Shown piece after piece: positions 1 through 5,720 of a stretch of DNA of 5,720 nucleotides (its first letter is position 1; every line of letters starts with the position of its first letter). Source of the DNA: Bacteroidota bacterium. GTDB lineage: Bacteria > Zhuqueibacterota > Zhuqueibacteria > Zhuqueibacterales > Geothermadaptataceae. The DNA lies in assembly GCA_011375275.1 (NCBI GenBank), contig DRLW01000453.1, forward strand, positions 1 through 5,720. The letters run 5' to 3'. The notes beneath the pieces are model-generated. The model was not told the DNA's origin, did no database searches, and saw nothing but the letters and a program-made list of their open reading frames with translations. A program made the translations under genes and the position numbers.

Positions 1-1436
1 ACGACGGGCTGCCCGAAGACCATAATCTGATCACCCGCTACCTGGCCAATTTCACCATCAATAACGAGTTCCTCATCCAGGCTGCTGCGCATTTCCACCC
101 GCCTGGCGTAAAGAGTATTCTCCCCTCTCTCAGCCGTTACCATGACCATCGTTCCGGGGGTGAAGTCCGTATCCATAACATGAACACCTGCCGACGGGCT
201 GACAAACTCGGTGGCCGGGGTACGGGTAAAACTCTTACCAGAAACGCGGATAACAGAGCCGGAAAGCTCATCCACAACCCCGGACCAGATGAGCTCGTCA
301 GCATCTGTACCACGCAGCTCGATATGCAGGGCGTGGTACTCACCATCGATCTTTTGTCCGGTGATGAGTACGCTGTTTCGCACTTCGAGCTGGTCAAAGC
401 TGGTTGGTCTGCCATGGCGATCGAAAACTTGTGTTTCATCGCTGACGAGGAAAAGGATATCCGCAACGACCAGGGATGCACTGCCGATTTCTGTAATGAC
501 ATCTTTAAGGGTGATCAGCTCCGGGGTCTCGTCGTTGATGAGGACCTTGCGGGCAAACAGGACGTTGTTGCGCTCATCCGCATAAACTTCTACAGCCTGG
601 CCGGTACGCAGAGCAGCCGCATCGACAAAGCTGAAGACGGAATCATATACCAGAGTCAGGGCATCCCGCTGTATGCGTACCATATTGTTGAGCCAAAAGT
701 GTGTGTCATCGATTTCCGAAATTTTGCCTGACACAATCACTTCAGAGATAAACTTCCTGGTACGCTTCAAAGAAACCACACTCGACAGGCCTTCCGCATG
801 GGTGCGCCCCAGCATCTCAACTGTTTCCCCGGAACGAAGCGCTGAGAACTCGAGCTGTTCACCGCTGAAGCCCAAAAAACGGGAGTTGGCATCGACGAGA
901 TAAGCTGTCTCGCGAATCCATAGCGTATCCGGCAGGGAACCGTCCCCTTCAAACTGCACCAGATTTCCTGAGATATTGATATCCTGCTCCGCGTAATGCT
1001 TGTTGCGGATGTGAATATCCCTGGCGATCAATCTGCCGTCTTCCCAGGTTCCTTCTATCTTCACCAGCATGCCGGCGCGCAGCAAATCGATGGACCCTTC
1101 TCTGCCATCCATATCTTTAACTTCCAGCTCATCGGTGAGGTAGAAAACCGCGCCACCAACGTTGATAATTTCAGAGTTCAGCTCATTGATACGGGCATCA
1201 AACTCAACCTCGGTTTCGCCGGGTTTTGAGATGACTTCGATCTTTTTGGCCTTCAACTCGCCGGATTGCAGTTTTTCCGCGAGTACTTTCACGCCCCAGC
1301 CGGGTTTGAGCCTGGTGTGGTCCAGCCTCTTGTTATTATCTTTATCGAGAACCTGTGTATCATCATCGAGCAGAAAAATCTGGGCAGAAATGTGCAGAGC
1401 AGAGGAGGTTACGTCGGAAATGATGCCTGAGAAAGA
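1..1436 (-). repeat. Array of six complete DUF5666-like protein repeats plus the start of a seventh
   Basis: Units, in residues of the encoded protein, begin near 148, 225, 301, 381, 455, 529 and 604, a period of 74-80 residues. On the minus strand these correspond to about 1436-1227, 1205-1002, 977-762, 737-531, 515-306, 293-81 and 68-1. The units share hydrophobic positions and the closing A-[RK]-x-[IV] strand but little exact identity, and no nucleotide-level repeat is visible, so this is an old array rather than a recent expansion. Unit 3 is the most divergent, having lost the A-[RK] of the last strand. Boundaries were set by eye. Confidence 0.7.
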
Positions 1437-1877
1437 GACTTCATCCCCTGTAAGTTTGATATCTGTACGTATTGTCAGCTCGGCCTTGGCTTCGAACTCG
1501 TGATCGAATTCGTCTTCAACCTCGACTTTGAGCTCCCAGGCCGCGTAAAGCCGGTTCAGGCCGCTGAGCGGGATGGCTTGTGTATAAGTGCCATCGAAAT
1601 TATTGATCAGGCTGCCTTCGAGTTCTTCATCTTCTTCGCTGTTTTCCGCTTCGAGCTCGAACTTACTTTTTTTCACAGCGAGATAGTCCGCCCCGGGGAA
1701 GACCACCTTGACGAACAGAGTATCCTGGAAAGTGAACTCTTTATCCCCTGTCGCGAAATCCGCTCGTTTAGAGGTATGCAAAGCAGATTGCGCCAGCAGC
1801 GCAGAAGTGAAAAAGAGCATTGCCGCAACGATGGTGGCGAGCGATCGGTGTCTTGTACAGGGCAATCCGGATGTCAT
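1..1877 (-). CDS. Secreted protein with tandem DUF5666-like repeats (3' end outside window)
   Basis: The reading frame is open from an ATG at 1877 to base 1, giving 625 complete codons and no stop. Residues 1-29 form a signal peptide: Arg/His-containing start, hydrophobic core (IVAAMLFFTSALLA), likely cleavage after Ala29 before Gln-Ser. Residues about 45-135 are a beta-rich, acidic N-terminal domain that I do not recognise. From about residue 148 a unit of roughly 75 residues recurs: a G-x-[IV] strand, a D-x-x-T-x-V-x-D turn, an L-x-x-G-x-x-V-x-V strand and a final G-x-L-x-A-[RK]-x-[IV] strand. This is the DUF5666 pattern, of unknown biochemical function; a structural or binding role in the periplasm or at the surface is inference. 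The ATG is preferred over an in-frame GTG upstream because that GTG lies inside the predicted sigma-54 promoter and because the ATG puts the signal peptide at the N-terminus. The ribosome-binding site is weak (GGTAAG). Confidence 0.88.
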   Translation of the reverse strand, partial: MTSGLPCTRHRSLATIVAAMLFFTSALLAQSALHTSKRADFATGDKEFTFQDTLFVKVVFPGADYLAVKKSKFELEAENSEEDEELEGSLINNFDGTYTQAIPLSGLNRLYAAWELKVEVEDEFDHEFEAKAELTIRTDIKLTGDEVSFSGIISDVTSSALHISAQIFLLDDDTQVLDKDNNKRLDHTRLKPGWGVKVLAEKLQSGELKAKKIEVISKPGETEVEFDARINELNSEIINVGGAVFYLTDELEVKDMDGREGSIDLLRAGMLVKIEGTWEDGRLIARDIHIRNKHYAEQDINISGNLVQFEGDGSLPDTLWIRETAYLVDANSRFLGFSGEQLEFSALRSGETVEMLGRTHAEGLSSVVSLKRTRKFISEVIVSGKISEIDDTHFWLNNMVRIQRDALTLVYDSVFSFVDAAALRTGQAVEVYADERNNVLFARKVLINDETPELITLKDVITEIGSASLVVADILFLVSDETQVFDRHGRPTSFDQLEVRNSVLITGQKIDGEYHALHIELRGTDADELIWSGVVDELSGSVIRVSGKSFTRTPATEFVSPSAGVHVMDTDFTPGTMVMVTAERGENTLYARRVEMRSSLDEELVIDGEIGQVAGDQIMVFGQPV

Positions 1878-1944
1878 TTTTCTTACCAGGTTCAAGGTAC
1901 GAAGCCGGTAAAGGCTCGGTGCTGTTTTTTTCGCGACAACGTCC

Positions 1945-1960
1945 TTCAAATCGCGTGCCA
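1945..1960 (-). promoter_or_regulatory. Sigma-54 (-24/-12) promoter for the DUF5666 gene
   Basis: On the minus strand the sequence reads TGGCACG-CGAT-TTGAA. The sigma-54 consensus is TGGCACG-N4-TTGCW: the whole -24 element is perfect, the GG-to-G spacing is exact, and the only core deviation is A for C at -12. The predicted start site is near 1934, leaving a 5' leader of about 57 bases before the ATG at 1877. A match this long in the right place and orientation next to a sigma-54 activator gene is unlikely to be chance. Confidence 0.7.
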
Positions 1961-2015
1961 CAATGATATTTTCGTATTACATCTTACTTTTTTGAGCTGA
2001 TAGAAAACCGGCAGC

Positions 2016-2034
2016 GGCCTCGTTTTTCGAGACC
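2016..2034. repeat. Short hairpin-forming inverted repeat
   Basis: GGCCTCG and CGAGACC flank a TTTTT loop; six of seven positions pair, with one C-A mismatch. It lies between the minus-strand promoter and the TGCACAT cluster. No T-tract follows it and no gene ends nearby, so it does not look like a terminator. It could be a protein-binding or DNA-bending site, or chance. Confidence 0.35.
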
Positions 2035-2054
2035 GGGATGACGCTTCTGACTAT

Positions 2055-2094
2055 TGTGCACATACATAAAAAAACATGTGCAGGATATGCACAT
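2055..2094. promoter_or_regulatory. TGCACAT-element cluster, candidate activator-binding enhancer
   Basis: Three copies of one 7-base element occur in 38 bases: TGCACAT at 2057-2063 (inside the palindrome TGTGCACA, 2055-2062), ATGTGCA at 2076-2082 and TGCACAT at 2088-2094. The last two form a perfect dyad with a 5-base spacer. The two direct copies, extended to TGCACATA, are 31 bases apart, close to three helical turns. The 6-5-6 geometry of the inner dyad resembles sites for Fis-type helix-turn-helix dimers such as NtrC. The dyad centre (2085) lies about 151 bases upstream of the minus-strand start site and 137 upstream of the plus-strand one, fitting sigma-54 enhancers. Binding by the activator encoded at 3339-4817 is inference. 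Confidence 0.5.
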
Positions 2095-2195
2095 AATTAT
2101 TGGGAAAACCTTGCGCTATTGCACGGATTTCACTAAATTTCGACTTGATTTATCTTCTGGGTGGTTACGCTCGAATACAGCTCTCCAAGCCTGTC

Positions 2196-2211
2196 TGGTC
2201 ATTTATTTGCT
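2196..2211 (+). promoter_or_regulatory. Candidate sigma-54 promoter for the lipoprotein-activator-kinase operon
   Basis: The sequence TGGTCAT-TTAT-TTGCT has GG at 2197-2198 and GC at 2209-2210, the exact 12-base spacing that sigma-54 requires, and a perfect TTGCT -12 element. The -24 element keeps only TGG of TGGCACG, so it is weaker than the divergent promoter. The predicted start site is near 2222, about 70 bases before the GTG at 2293. Its position on the other side of the same TGCACAT cluster raises confidence. Confidence 0.45.
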
Positions 2212-2292
2212 ACGCTATGCGCCAGTCTGTATCTCTTCTCACATCTCGCGCACAGGTTGCATTGTTTTTTTGACCATAATTCTGGACTATTC

Positions 2293-3333
2293 GTGATTTT
2301 TAATAATAAGACATCCTGCGTTTTATCGCAACTCTCTTTTCTATTGCTTTTTCTATTCGGCTGTACTGGTGAAGCACCACGGGATAATCCTTTAGACCCG
2401 GGATCAGACCTCTACGATCCGACGGTAACAGTGCGGGGCTTTTGCTCGCTGCTGTACGAGACCTCGACTCCGGTTCCGGGGGTTGATATCACTCTGATAA
2501 GAGCAGACTCAGTCCGGTTCACTACCACCAGTGACAGGGCTGGCAGGTTTTCTTTCAGCAATATGTCGCAGGGTGTGTACGAACTTATTACTTATAAAGA
2601 AGGTTTTATCAGCGATACGTTGCAGATATCTGCTTCGAAACGGGATTCACAGCTCCTGACTTTGCGTCTCGACAGAAGGCCTGTGCTCACGAACCGGCAA
2701 CTGGCGACCGGGCACGTGTTTCGTCCGGCCGGTGACCAGTACTTCCTCGATTTCACAGCCGAGGTAACTGATCCGGACAGAAATCTCGATATCGAGGATG
2801 TTCTCTGCCGCATTCCCGATCTCGGCTTGTCCCTTTCTCTCTTTCCGGACCGGGACCGCATGCGCTGGAATCGGACAGCCAAATTCGACAGCCTGCTCGC
2901 AGTTCAGACCGGCGGCAACAGCAACGCTGCCCTCGATACCTTGATCGGAATGCCGATATTTATCGATATCACCACTGTGACGGTAAACAATGACACCGCG
3001 ATAACCCGCTACGGCCCGTTTTATCTGACCCGTGTGATCTCAGACGAAGTCATATTAAATTCACCCCGGGCCGATACCACGGTCTCCCGGCGGCCGGTTT
3101 TCTCCTGGACTGTACCAACGACGAGCTTCACATTCACCTCAACGGTCGAGATCGTGTGGATCGCGTCGCTGTCAGACCTGCAGTATTACCGTTTTCGCGG
3201 TGTTACAGCAACGACCCTGCAACCGGGTTTTGACTTGCCTGTGGGCAATTTTTTCTGGACTGTGGAAATACGCGATTCTTTTGGAAACTGGTCACGCTCA
3301 CGTGAGGCAACTTTTCAAACAACCGACAGGTGA
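2293..3333 (+). CDS. Lipoprotein with carboxypeptidase-regulatory-like and FnIII-like domains
   Basis: The 346-residue product begins with a lipoprotein signal: one Lys at residue 6, a hydrophobic core and the lipobox L-F-G-C with the lipidated Cys at 24. Directly behind it comes a D-N-P-L-D-P motif (31-36), which I associate with lipoproteins of Fibrobacteres/Calditrichota-type bacteria. Residues 46-127 match the carboxypeptidase-regulatory-like beta-sandwich fold (V-x-G start, P-V-P-G-V-D-I-T-L, D-x-A-G-R-F-S-F, G-V-Y-E-L, K-E-G-F). Residues 255-343 look like a fibronectin-III/Ig-like domain (R-P-x-F-x-W early, F-W-T-V-E-I-R-D-x-x-G-N-W-S late). The middle section is unassigned. No enzymatic motif is visible, so an envelope structural or binding role is inferred. 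GTG 2293 is chosen because it puts the lipoprotein signal at the N-terminus; the frame continues upstream to GTG 2161 but would add 44 unrelated residues. GGA at 2284-2286 is a weak ribosome-binding site. Confidence 0.82.
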   Translation: MIFNNKTSCVLSQLSFLLLFLFGCTGEAPRDNPLDPGSDLYDPTVTVRGFCSLLYETSTPVPGVDITLIRADSVRFTTTSDRAGRFSFSNMSQGVYELITYKEGFISDTLQISASKRDSQLLTLRLDRRPVLTNRQLATGHVFRPAGDQYFLDFTAEVTDPDRNLDIEDVLCRIPDLGLSLSLFPDRDRMRWNRTAKFDSLLAVQTGGNSNAALDTLIGMPIFIDITTVTVNNDTAITRYGPFYLTRVISDEVILNSPRADTTVSRRPVFSWTVPTTSFTFTSTVEIVWIASLSDLQYYRFRGVTATTLQPGFDLPVGNFFWTVEIRDSFGNWSRSREATFQTTDR

Positions 3334-3335
3334 TC
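3328..3335 (+). promoter_or_regulatory. Strong Shine-Dalgarno overlapping the lipoprotein stop codon
   Basis: AGGTGATC is an eight-base perfect complement to the usual 16S rRNA 3' tail (GATCACCTCC) and contains the lipoprotein gene's TGA stop (3331-3333). Its AGG ends 8 bases before a TTG at 3339. This favours TTG 3339 as the start of the activator over the GTG at 3330, which lies inside the site. Ribosomes ending the lipoprotein would stop directly on it, suggesting coupled translation. Confidence 0.55.
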
Positions 3336-3338
3336 GAT

Positions 3339-4817
3339 TTGAAAATCAACGTACTGAAGGACCCGCTGAAATCTGTCTCAGCCATCAGTGAAACCATCAA
3401 CACCATCCATGACATCAATGAACTGCTGAAACGCATACTCGACATCGCGCTGAACACGGTCAACGCGCAGCGCGGCATGGTTTTGATCTATGAAAAAGAC
3501 GACCCGGACAACCTGAAGGTCAAAGTCGCGCACAACATCGACGCAAATCCGGACAACCCGCTGGACAGTTTTTCCAAAAGCGTCGTCGATGCGGCGCTGG
3601 CCGAGGGCGAAACTGTGATTTCCTATAATATCAATGAGGACGAGCGGTTCAGCACGGCACAGAGCATCGCTCAGCAGAAAATCATCGCCGCAGCCTGTCT
3701 GCCTTTGCGCATCAAGACCAAGCCTGTCGGTGCGATTTACATCGACAGCACCGAATCCCGCGGCCATTTTCGCCCCGAGATGGAACCCTTCCTCACTGCC
3801 TTTGCCCACCAGGCTGCTATCGCCATCGAGAATGCACAGCTCTACGACCGCATCACTTCTGAAAACGCACGCCTGCGCCGCGTGGCTCAGGATACCAATG
3901 ACATCACCGGAGTGATCGGCAACAGCGTTGCCATGCAGCAGGTTCTGGAGATGGTCAAAAGCGTCATCGACACCAACGCCACGGTGCTGATTCTCGGGGA
4001 GAGCGGAACGGGAAAGGAGCTGATCGCCAGGGCGCTGCACTTCAACAGCAAGCTCAAAGACAAGCCATTCATCGCATGCTTCTGCGGCTCCCTGCCTGAA
4101 ACCTTGCTGGAAAGCGAGCTCTTTGGCCATAAAAAAGGGGCCTTTACCGGCGCAGACAGCGACAAGAAAGGCCTGTTCGAAGAGGCGGACGGCGGAACGT
4201 TTTTTCTCGATGAAATTGGTGATATCAGTCAGCGCGTGCAGGTGCAACTGCTGCGGGTTCTGCAGGAACGTGAGATCAAGCGTATCGGCGAGAACAACAC
4301 GCGCAAGATCAATGTGCGCATCATCGCAGCGACGAATAAGGATTTGAAGCAGGAAGTCGAAGAAGGGCGCTTCCGAGAAGACCTGTACTACCGCCTAAAT
4401 GTCATCACCATCAACATGCCGCCCCTGCGCGCCCGTGGCGATGACGTCATCCTGCTGGCGCAACACTTTGTCGAAAAATACAACAAAATGTTCAACAAGA
4501 GCATCGAGGGCTTCAGCGAAGATGCCATCGACTCTCTGCGCAGTTACTCGTGGCCCGGCAATGTCCGCGAGCTGGAAAACTGCATCGAACGCTCTCTGCT
4601 GCTGGCCAAGGGGACGTGGATCACGGCCAAAGATCTGCATCTGCAACCCGGGCACATACAGCCGGTTCTGCCGCCGGGATTCACCATGCGCGAGTATCAG
4701 AAATTCATCGTCGAACAGATGCTCGCCGCCACCAACCACAACATTTCCGAAACTGCAAAGGCTCTCGACGTCTCCCGCCGCTGGTTGCATTACCGTATTA
4801 AGGAATGGAATCTATGA
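3339..4817 (+). CDS. GAF-domain sigma-54-dependent transcriptional activator
   Basis: The 492-residue product is a cytoplasmic enhancer-binding protein that remodels sigma-54 RNA polymerase by ATP hydrolysis. A GAF sensor domain (about 20-165) precedes a short helical linker (165-187). The AAA+ domain (about 190-425) has Walker A GESGTGKE (220-227), the sigma-54-contacting GAFTGA loop (267-272), Walker B FFLDEIGD (288-295), sensor I AATNKDL, an arginine-finger segment FREDLYYRLN (345-354) and sensor II WPGNVRELEN (405-414). A Fis-type helix-turn-helix closes the protein (about 466-490). There is no receiver domain, so activity is probably set by a GAF ligand or by a partner such as the adjoining kinase. 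Oddity: the segment normally reading V-N-C-A-A reads C-F-C-G-S, putting Phe248 where PspF has Asn64, the glutamate-switch residue. The TTG start follows from the Shine-Dalgarno at 3328-3335; GTG 3330 would add three residues. Its end overlaps the kinase start by four bases. Identity as a sigma-54 activator is near certain; its targets are inferred. Confidence 0.95.
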   Translation: MKINVLKDPLKSVSAISETINTIHDINELLKRILDIALNTVNAQRGMVLIYEKDDPDNLKVKVAHNIDANPDNPLDSFSKSVVDAALAEGETVISYNINEDERFSTAQSIAQQKIIAAACLPLRIKTKPVGAIYIDSTESRGHFRPEMEPFLTAFAHQAAIAIENAQLYDRITSENARLRRVAQDTNDITGVIGNSVAMQQVLEMVKSVIDTNATVLILGESGTGKELIARALHFNSKLKDKPFIACFCGSLPETLLESELFGHKKGAFTGADSDKKGLFEEADGGTFFLDEIGDISQRVQVQLLRVLQEREIKRIGENNTRKINVRIIAATNKDLKQEVEEGRFREDLYYRLNVITINMPPLRARGDDVILLAQHFVEKYNKMFNKSIEGFSEDAIDSLRSYSWPGNVRELENCIERSLLLAKGTWITAKDLHLQPGHIQPVLPPGFTMREYQKFIVEQMLAATNHNISETAKALDVSRRWLHYRIKEWNL

Positions 4818-5720
4818 GAAAAGTCGGGCGCTACAGCATTGTTGCTGAGCTCAAACGCAGCGACAAGCAAGCGACCTGCAAGGCATGGGACCCGGAGGCG
4901 GAACGCTTCGTACTCGTGAAAATATCTCTCGAGCCGCAGACGGAAACAGATGAGGAGAGCGAGGACGCGCAGCCAGTTTCCAGCCTGCACGAAAACCTCA
5001 GGCACGATCACCTCATCCTCCCCCTCGATGCAGGCATCGAACACATCTATCCCTATTCGGTTTTCGAATTCATCGAAGGCGATGATCTCAGAGTGCTGCT
5101 CGAGCGCGTCGATCAGCTTCCGGTGGATATCACGACCTGGATTTTAACCGCACTGCTCAGCGGACTGGCATTTCTGCACGACAAAAACATCCTGCACCGG
5201 GATATCAAGCCAGAGAACATCATGCTGGCCAGAGATGGCGCTGTCAAACTCTGTGACTTCGATCTTGCCAGCCGTTTCGTGGAAACGCGTCCGGTCGAAG
5301 CCGGATTGACCGGGTCGTTCGGATATTTTTCTCCCGAAGAAATTCTCGGCGAAAAAGTTCTGCCTGCCAGCGATCTCTTTTCCCTGGGTGTCACCATCTA
5401 TGAGCTGCTCACCGGTGCCCGACCGTTCGCCGGGACGAGCATGGCCAATGAAACCCGTGCCATCACCCACCGGCAGCACCTGCCTGTGCACACCCTGCGC
5501 CCGGGTGTCCCCGACGCTCTGGCTGCTTTCATCGACAGGCTGCTGGCAAAAGACCCGAGCCAGCGACCGAAGGATGCTTCCCGGGCTCTGCACGAGCTCT
5601 CCCGGACGATCGACATCCCTGATGAGAAAACTCGCAGCCGCGCGATCTCATCCTATATCGATGCACCGGATAGCTACACAGAACTCCCTGTACGCACGAT
5701 CGAACTCACGCAGGAACCAC
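4814..5720 (+). CDS. Ser/Thr protein kinase with degenerate N-lobe (3' end outside window)
   Basis: The frame starts at an ATG overlapping the activator's stop (ATGA, 4814-4817), with AAGGA nine bases upstream, and is open to the window edge (302 codons). It shows the Hanks-type kinase fold: beta-3 Lys36 in V-L-V-K-I, the catalytic loop HRDIKPEN (128-135), the metal-binding segment D148-F149-D150 in place of DFG, the activation-segment end S-F-G-Y-F-S-P-E (168-175, SPE for APE), the helix-F Asp187 in S-D-L-F-S-L-G and the late Arg251-Pro. The glycine-rich loop is not recognisable: residues 11-24 contain no glycine. The helix-C region is short, acidic (41-51) and lacks an obvious partner Glu for Lys36. 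Catalytic Asp130, Asn135 and Asp148 remain, so weak activity is possible, but a pseudokinase or scaffold role is a real alternative. Co-translation with the activator suggests the two work together. The C-terminal part is not visible; bacterial kinases next to such regulators often carry further domains. Confidence 0.9.
   Translation, partial: MRKVGRYSIVAELKRSDKQATCKAWDPEAERFVLVKISLEPQTETDEESEDAQPVSSLHENLRHDHLILPLDAGIEHIYPYSVFEFIEGDDLRVLLERVDQLPVDITTWILTALLSGLAFLHDKNILHRDIKPENIMLARDGAVKLCDFDLASRFVETRPVEAGLTGSFGYFSPEEILGEKVLPASDLFSLGVTIYELLTGARPFAGTSMANETRAITHRQHLPVHTLRPGVPDALAAFIDRLLAKDPSQRPKDASRALHELSRTIDIPDEKTRSRAISSYIDAPDSYTELPVRTIELTQEP

Larger units (their letters stand above)
1878..2292. 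other. Divergent intergenic regulatory region
   Basis: These 415 bases separate the start codons of two genes transcribed away from each other, so both promoters should lie here. The region is more AT-rich than the flanking genes. It holds two sigma-54-like promoters in opposite orientation, a hairpin-forming sequence at 2016-2034 and a cluster of TGCACAT elements at 2055-2094. Open frames crossing it (for example TTG 2054 to 2296) have no protein-like character, and I see no convincing small gene. Confidence 0.75.

Noticed and set aside
180..731. 183-codon plus-strand open frame, and other plus-strand frames between 180 and 2000
   Set aside because: They lie antisense to the continuous DUF5666 frame, which has a signal peptide and domain repeats; the plus-strand translations show neither.
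2055..2094. TGCACAT cluster as a NifA enhancer (TGT-N10-ACA)
   Set aside because: The TGT and ACA at 2077-2093 are separated by 11 bases, not 10, and the activator here has a different context; a site for the local activator is the simpler reading.
2101..2115. TGGGAAAACCTTGC as another plus-strand sigma-54 promoter
   Set aside because: GG-to-GC spacing is 11 instead of the required 12, and no in-register GG exists at the right place; sigma-54 tolerates spacing changes poorly.
2111..2139. TTGCGC-N17-TAAATT as a sigma-70-type promoter
   Set aside because: Each hexamer matches the consensus at only about four positions, which is expected by chance in AT-rich DNA; a basal promoter here cannot be excluded.
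2161..2292. N-terminal extension of the lipoprotein to GTG 2161
   Set aside because: It would bury the lipobox at residue 68 and overlap the predicted promoter; the extension has no recognisable character.
2054..2296. 80-codon plus-strand open frame in the intergenic region
   Set aside because: It starts at a TTG inside the TGCACAT cluster, has no ribosome-binding site or domain character, and spans the predicted plus-strand promoter.
3378..4247. 289-codon minus-strand open frame
   Set aside because: It is the antisense shadow of the GAF/AAA+ activator, whose motifs are unmistakable.

Overview
The window looks like chromosomal DNA of a free-living Gram-negative-type bacterium with roughly balanced GC content. 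A secreted multi-repeat protein, a lipoprotein with an Asn-Pro-Leu-Asp-Pro motif behind the lipobox, a sigma-54 activator and a Hanks-type kinase together suggest an uncultured FCB-group or related lineage (Calditrichota/KSB1-like). That placement is inference from gene style, not from a marker gene. No RNA genes, insertion sequences or CRISPR arrays are visible.

Layout. Bases 1-1877 (minus strand) hold the N-terminal 625 codons of a secreted protein with at least six tandem DUF5666-like repeats; the gene runs off the left edge. Bases 1878-2292 are a divergent intergenic region. Bases 2293-3333, 3339-4817 and 4814 to the right edge (all plus strand) form a tight cluster: a lipoprotein with a carboxypeptidase-regulatory-like and a fibronectin-III-like domain, a GAF/AAA+/Fis sigma-54 activator, and a Ser/Thr protein kinase with a degenerate ATP-binding lobe (C-terminus outside the window).

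How it may work together. The intergenic region carries a near-consensus sigma-54 promoter facing the DUF5666 gene (1945-1960), a weaker one with exact -24/-12 spacing facing the lipoprotein operon (2196-2211), and between them a cluster of TGCACAT elements (2055-2094) that includes a 7-5-7 dyad. The dyad lies about 150 and 137 bp upstream of the two predicted start sites, a usual distance for activator-binding enhancers. The simplest model is a self-contained circuit: the GAF activator, possibly controlled by the co-translated kinase, binds the central dyad and fires both divergent promoters, producing an exported repeat protein, a lipoprotein and more of the regulators. The genes and motifs are seen in the sequence; the circuit is inference. 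Two unusual points are a Phe at the position of the conserved 'glutamate switch' Asn in the AAA+ domain, and a kinase lacking a glycine-rich loop and carrying DFD in place of DFG.
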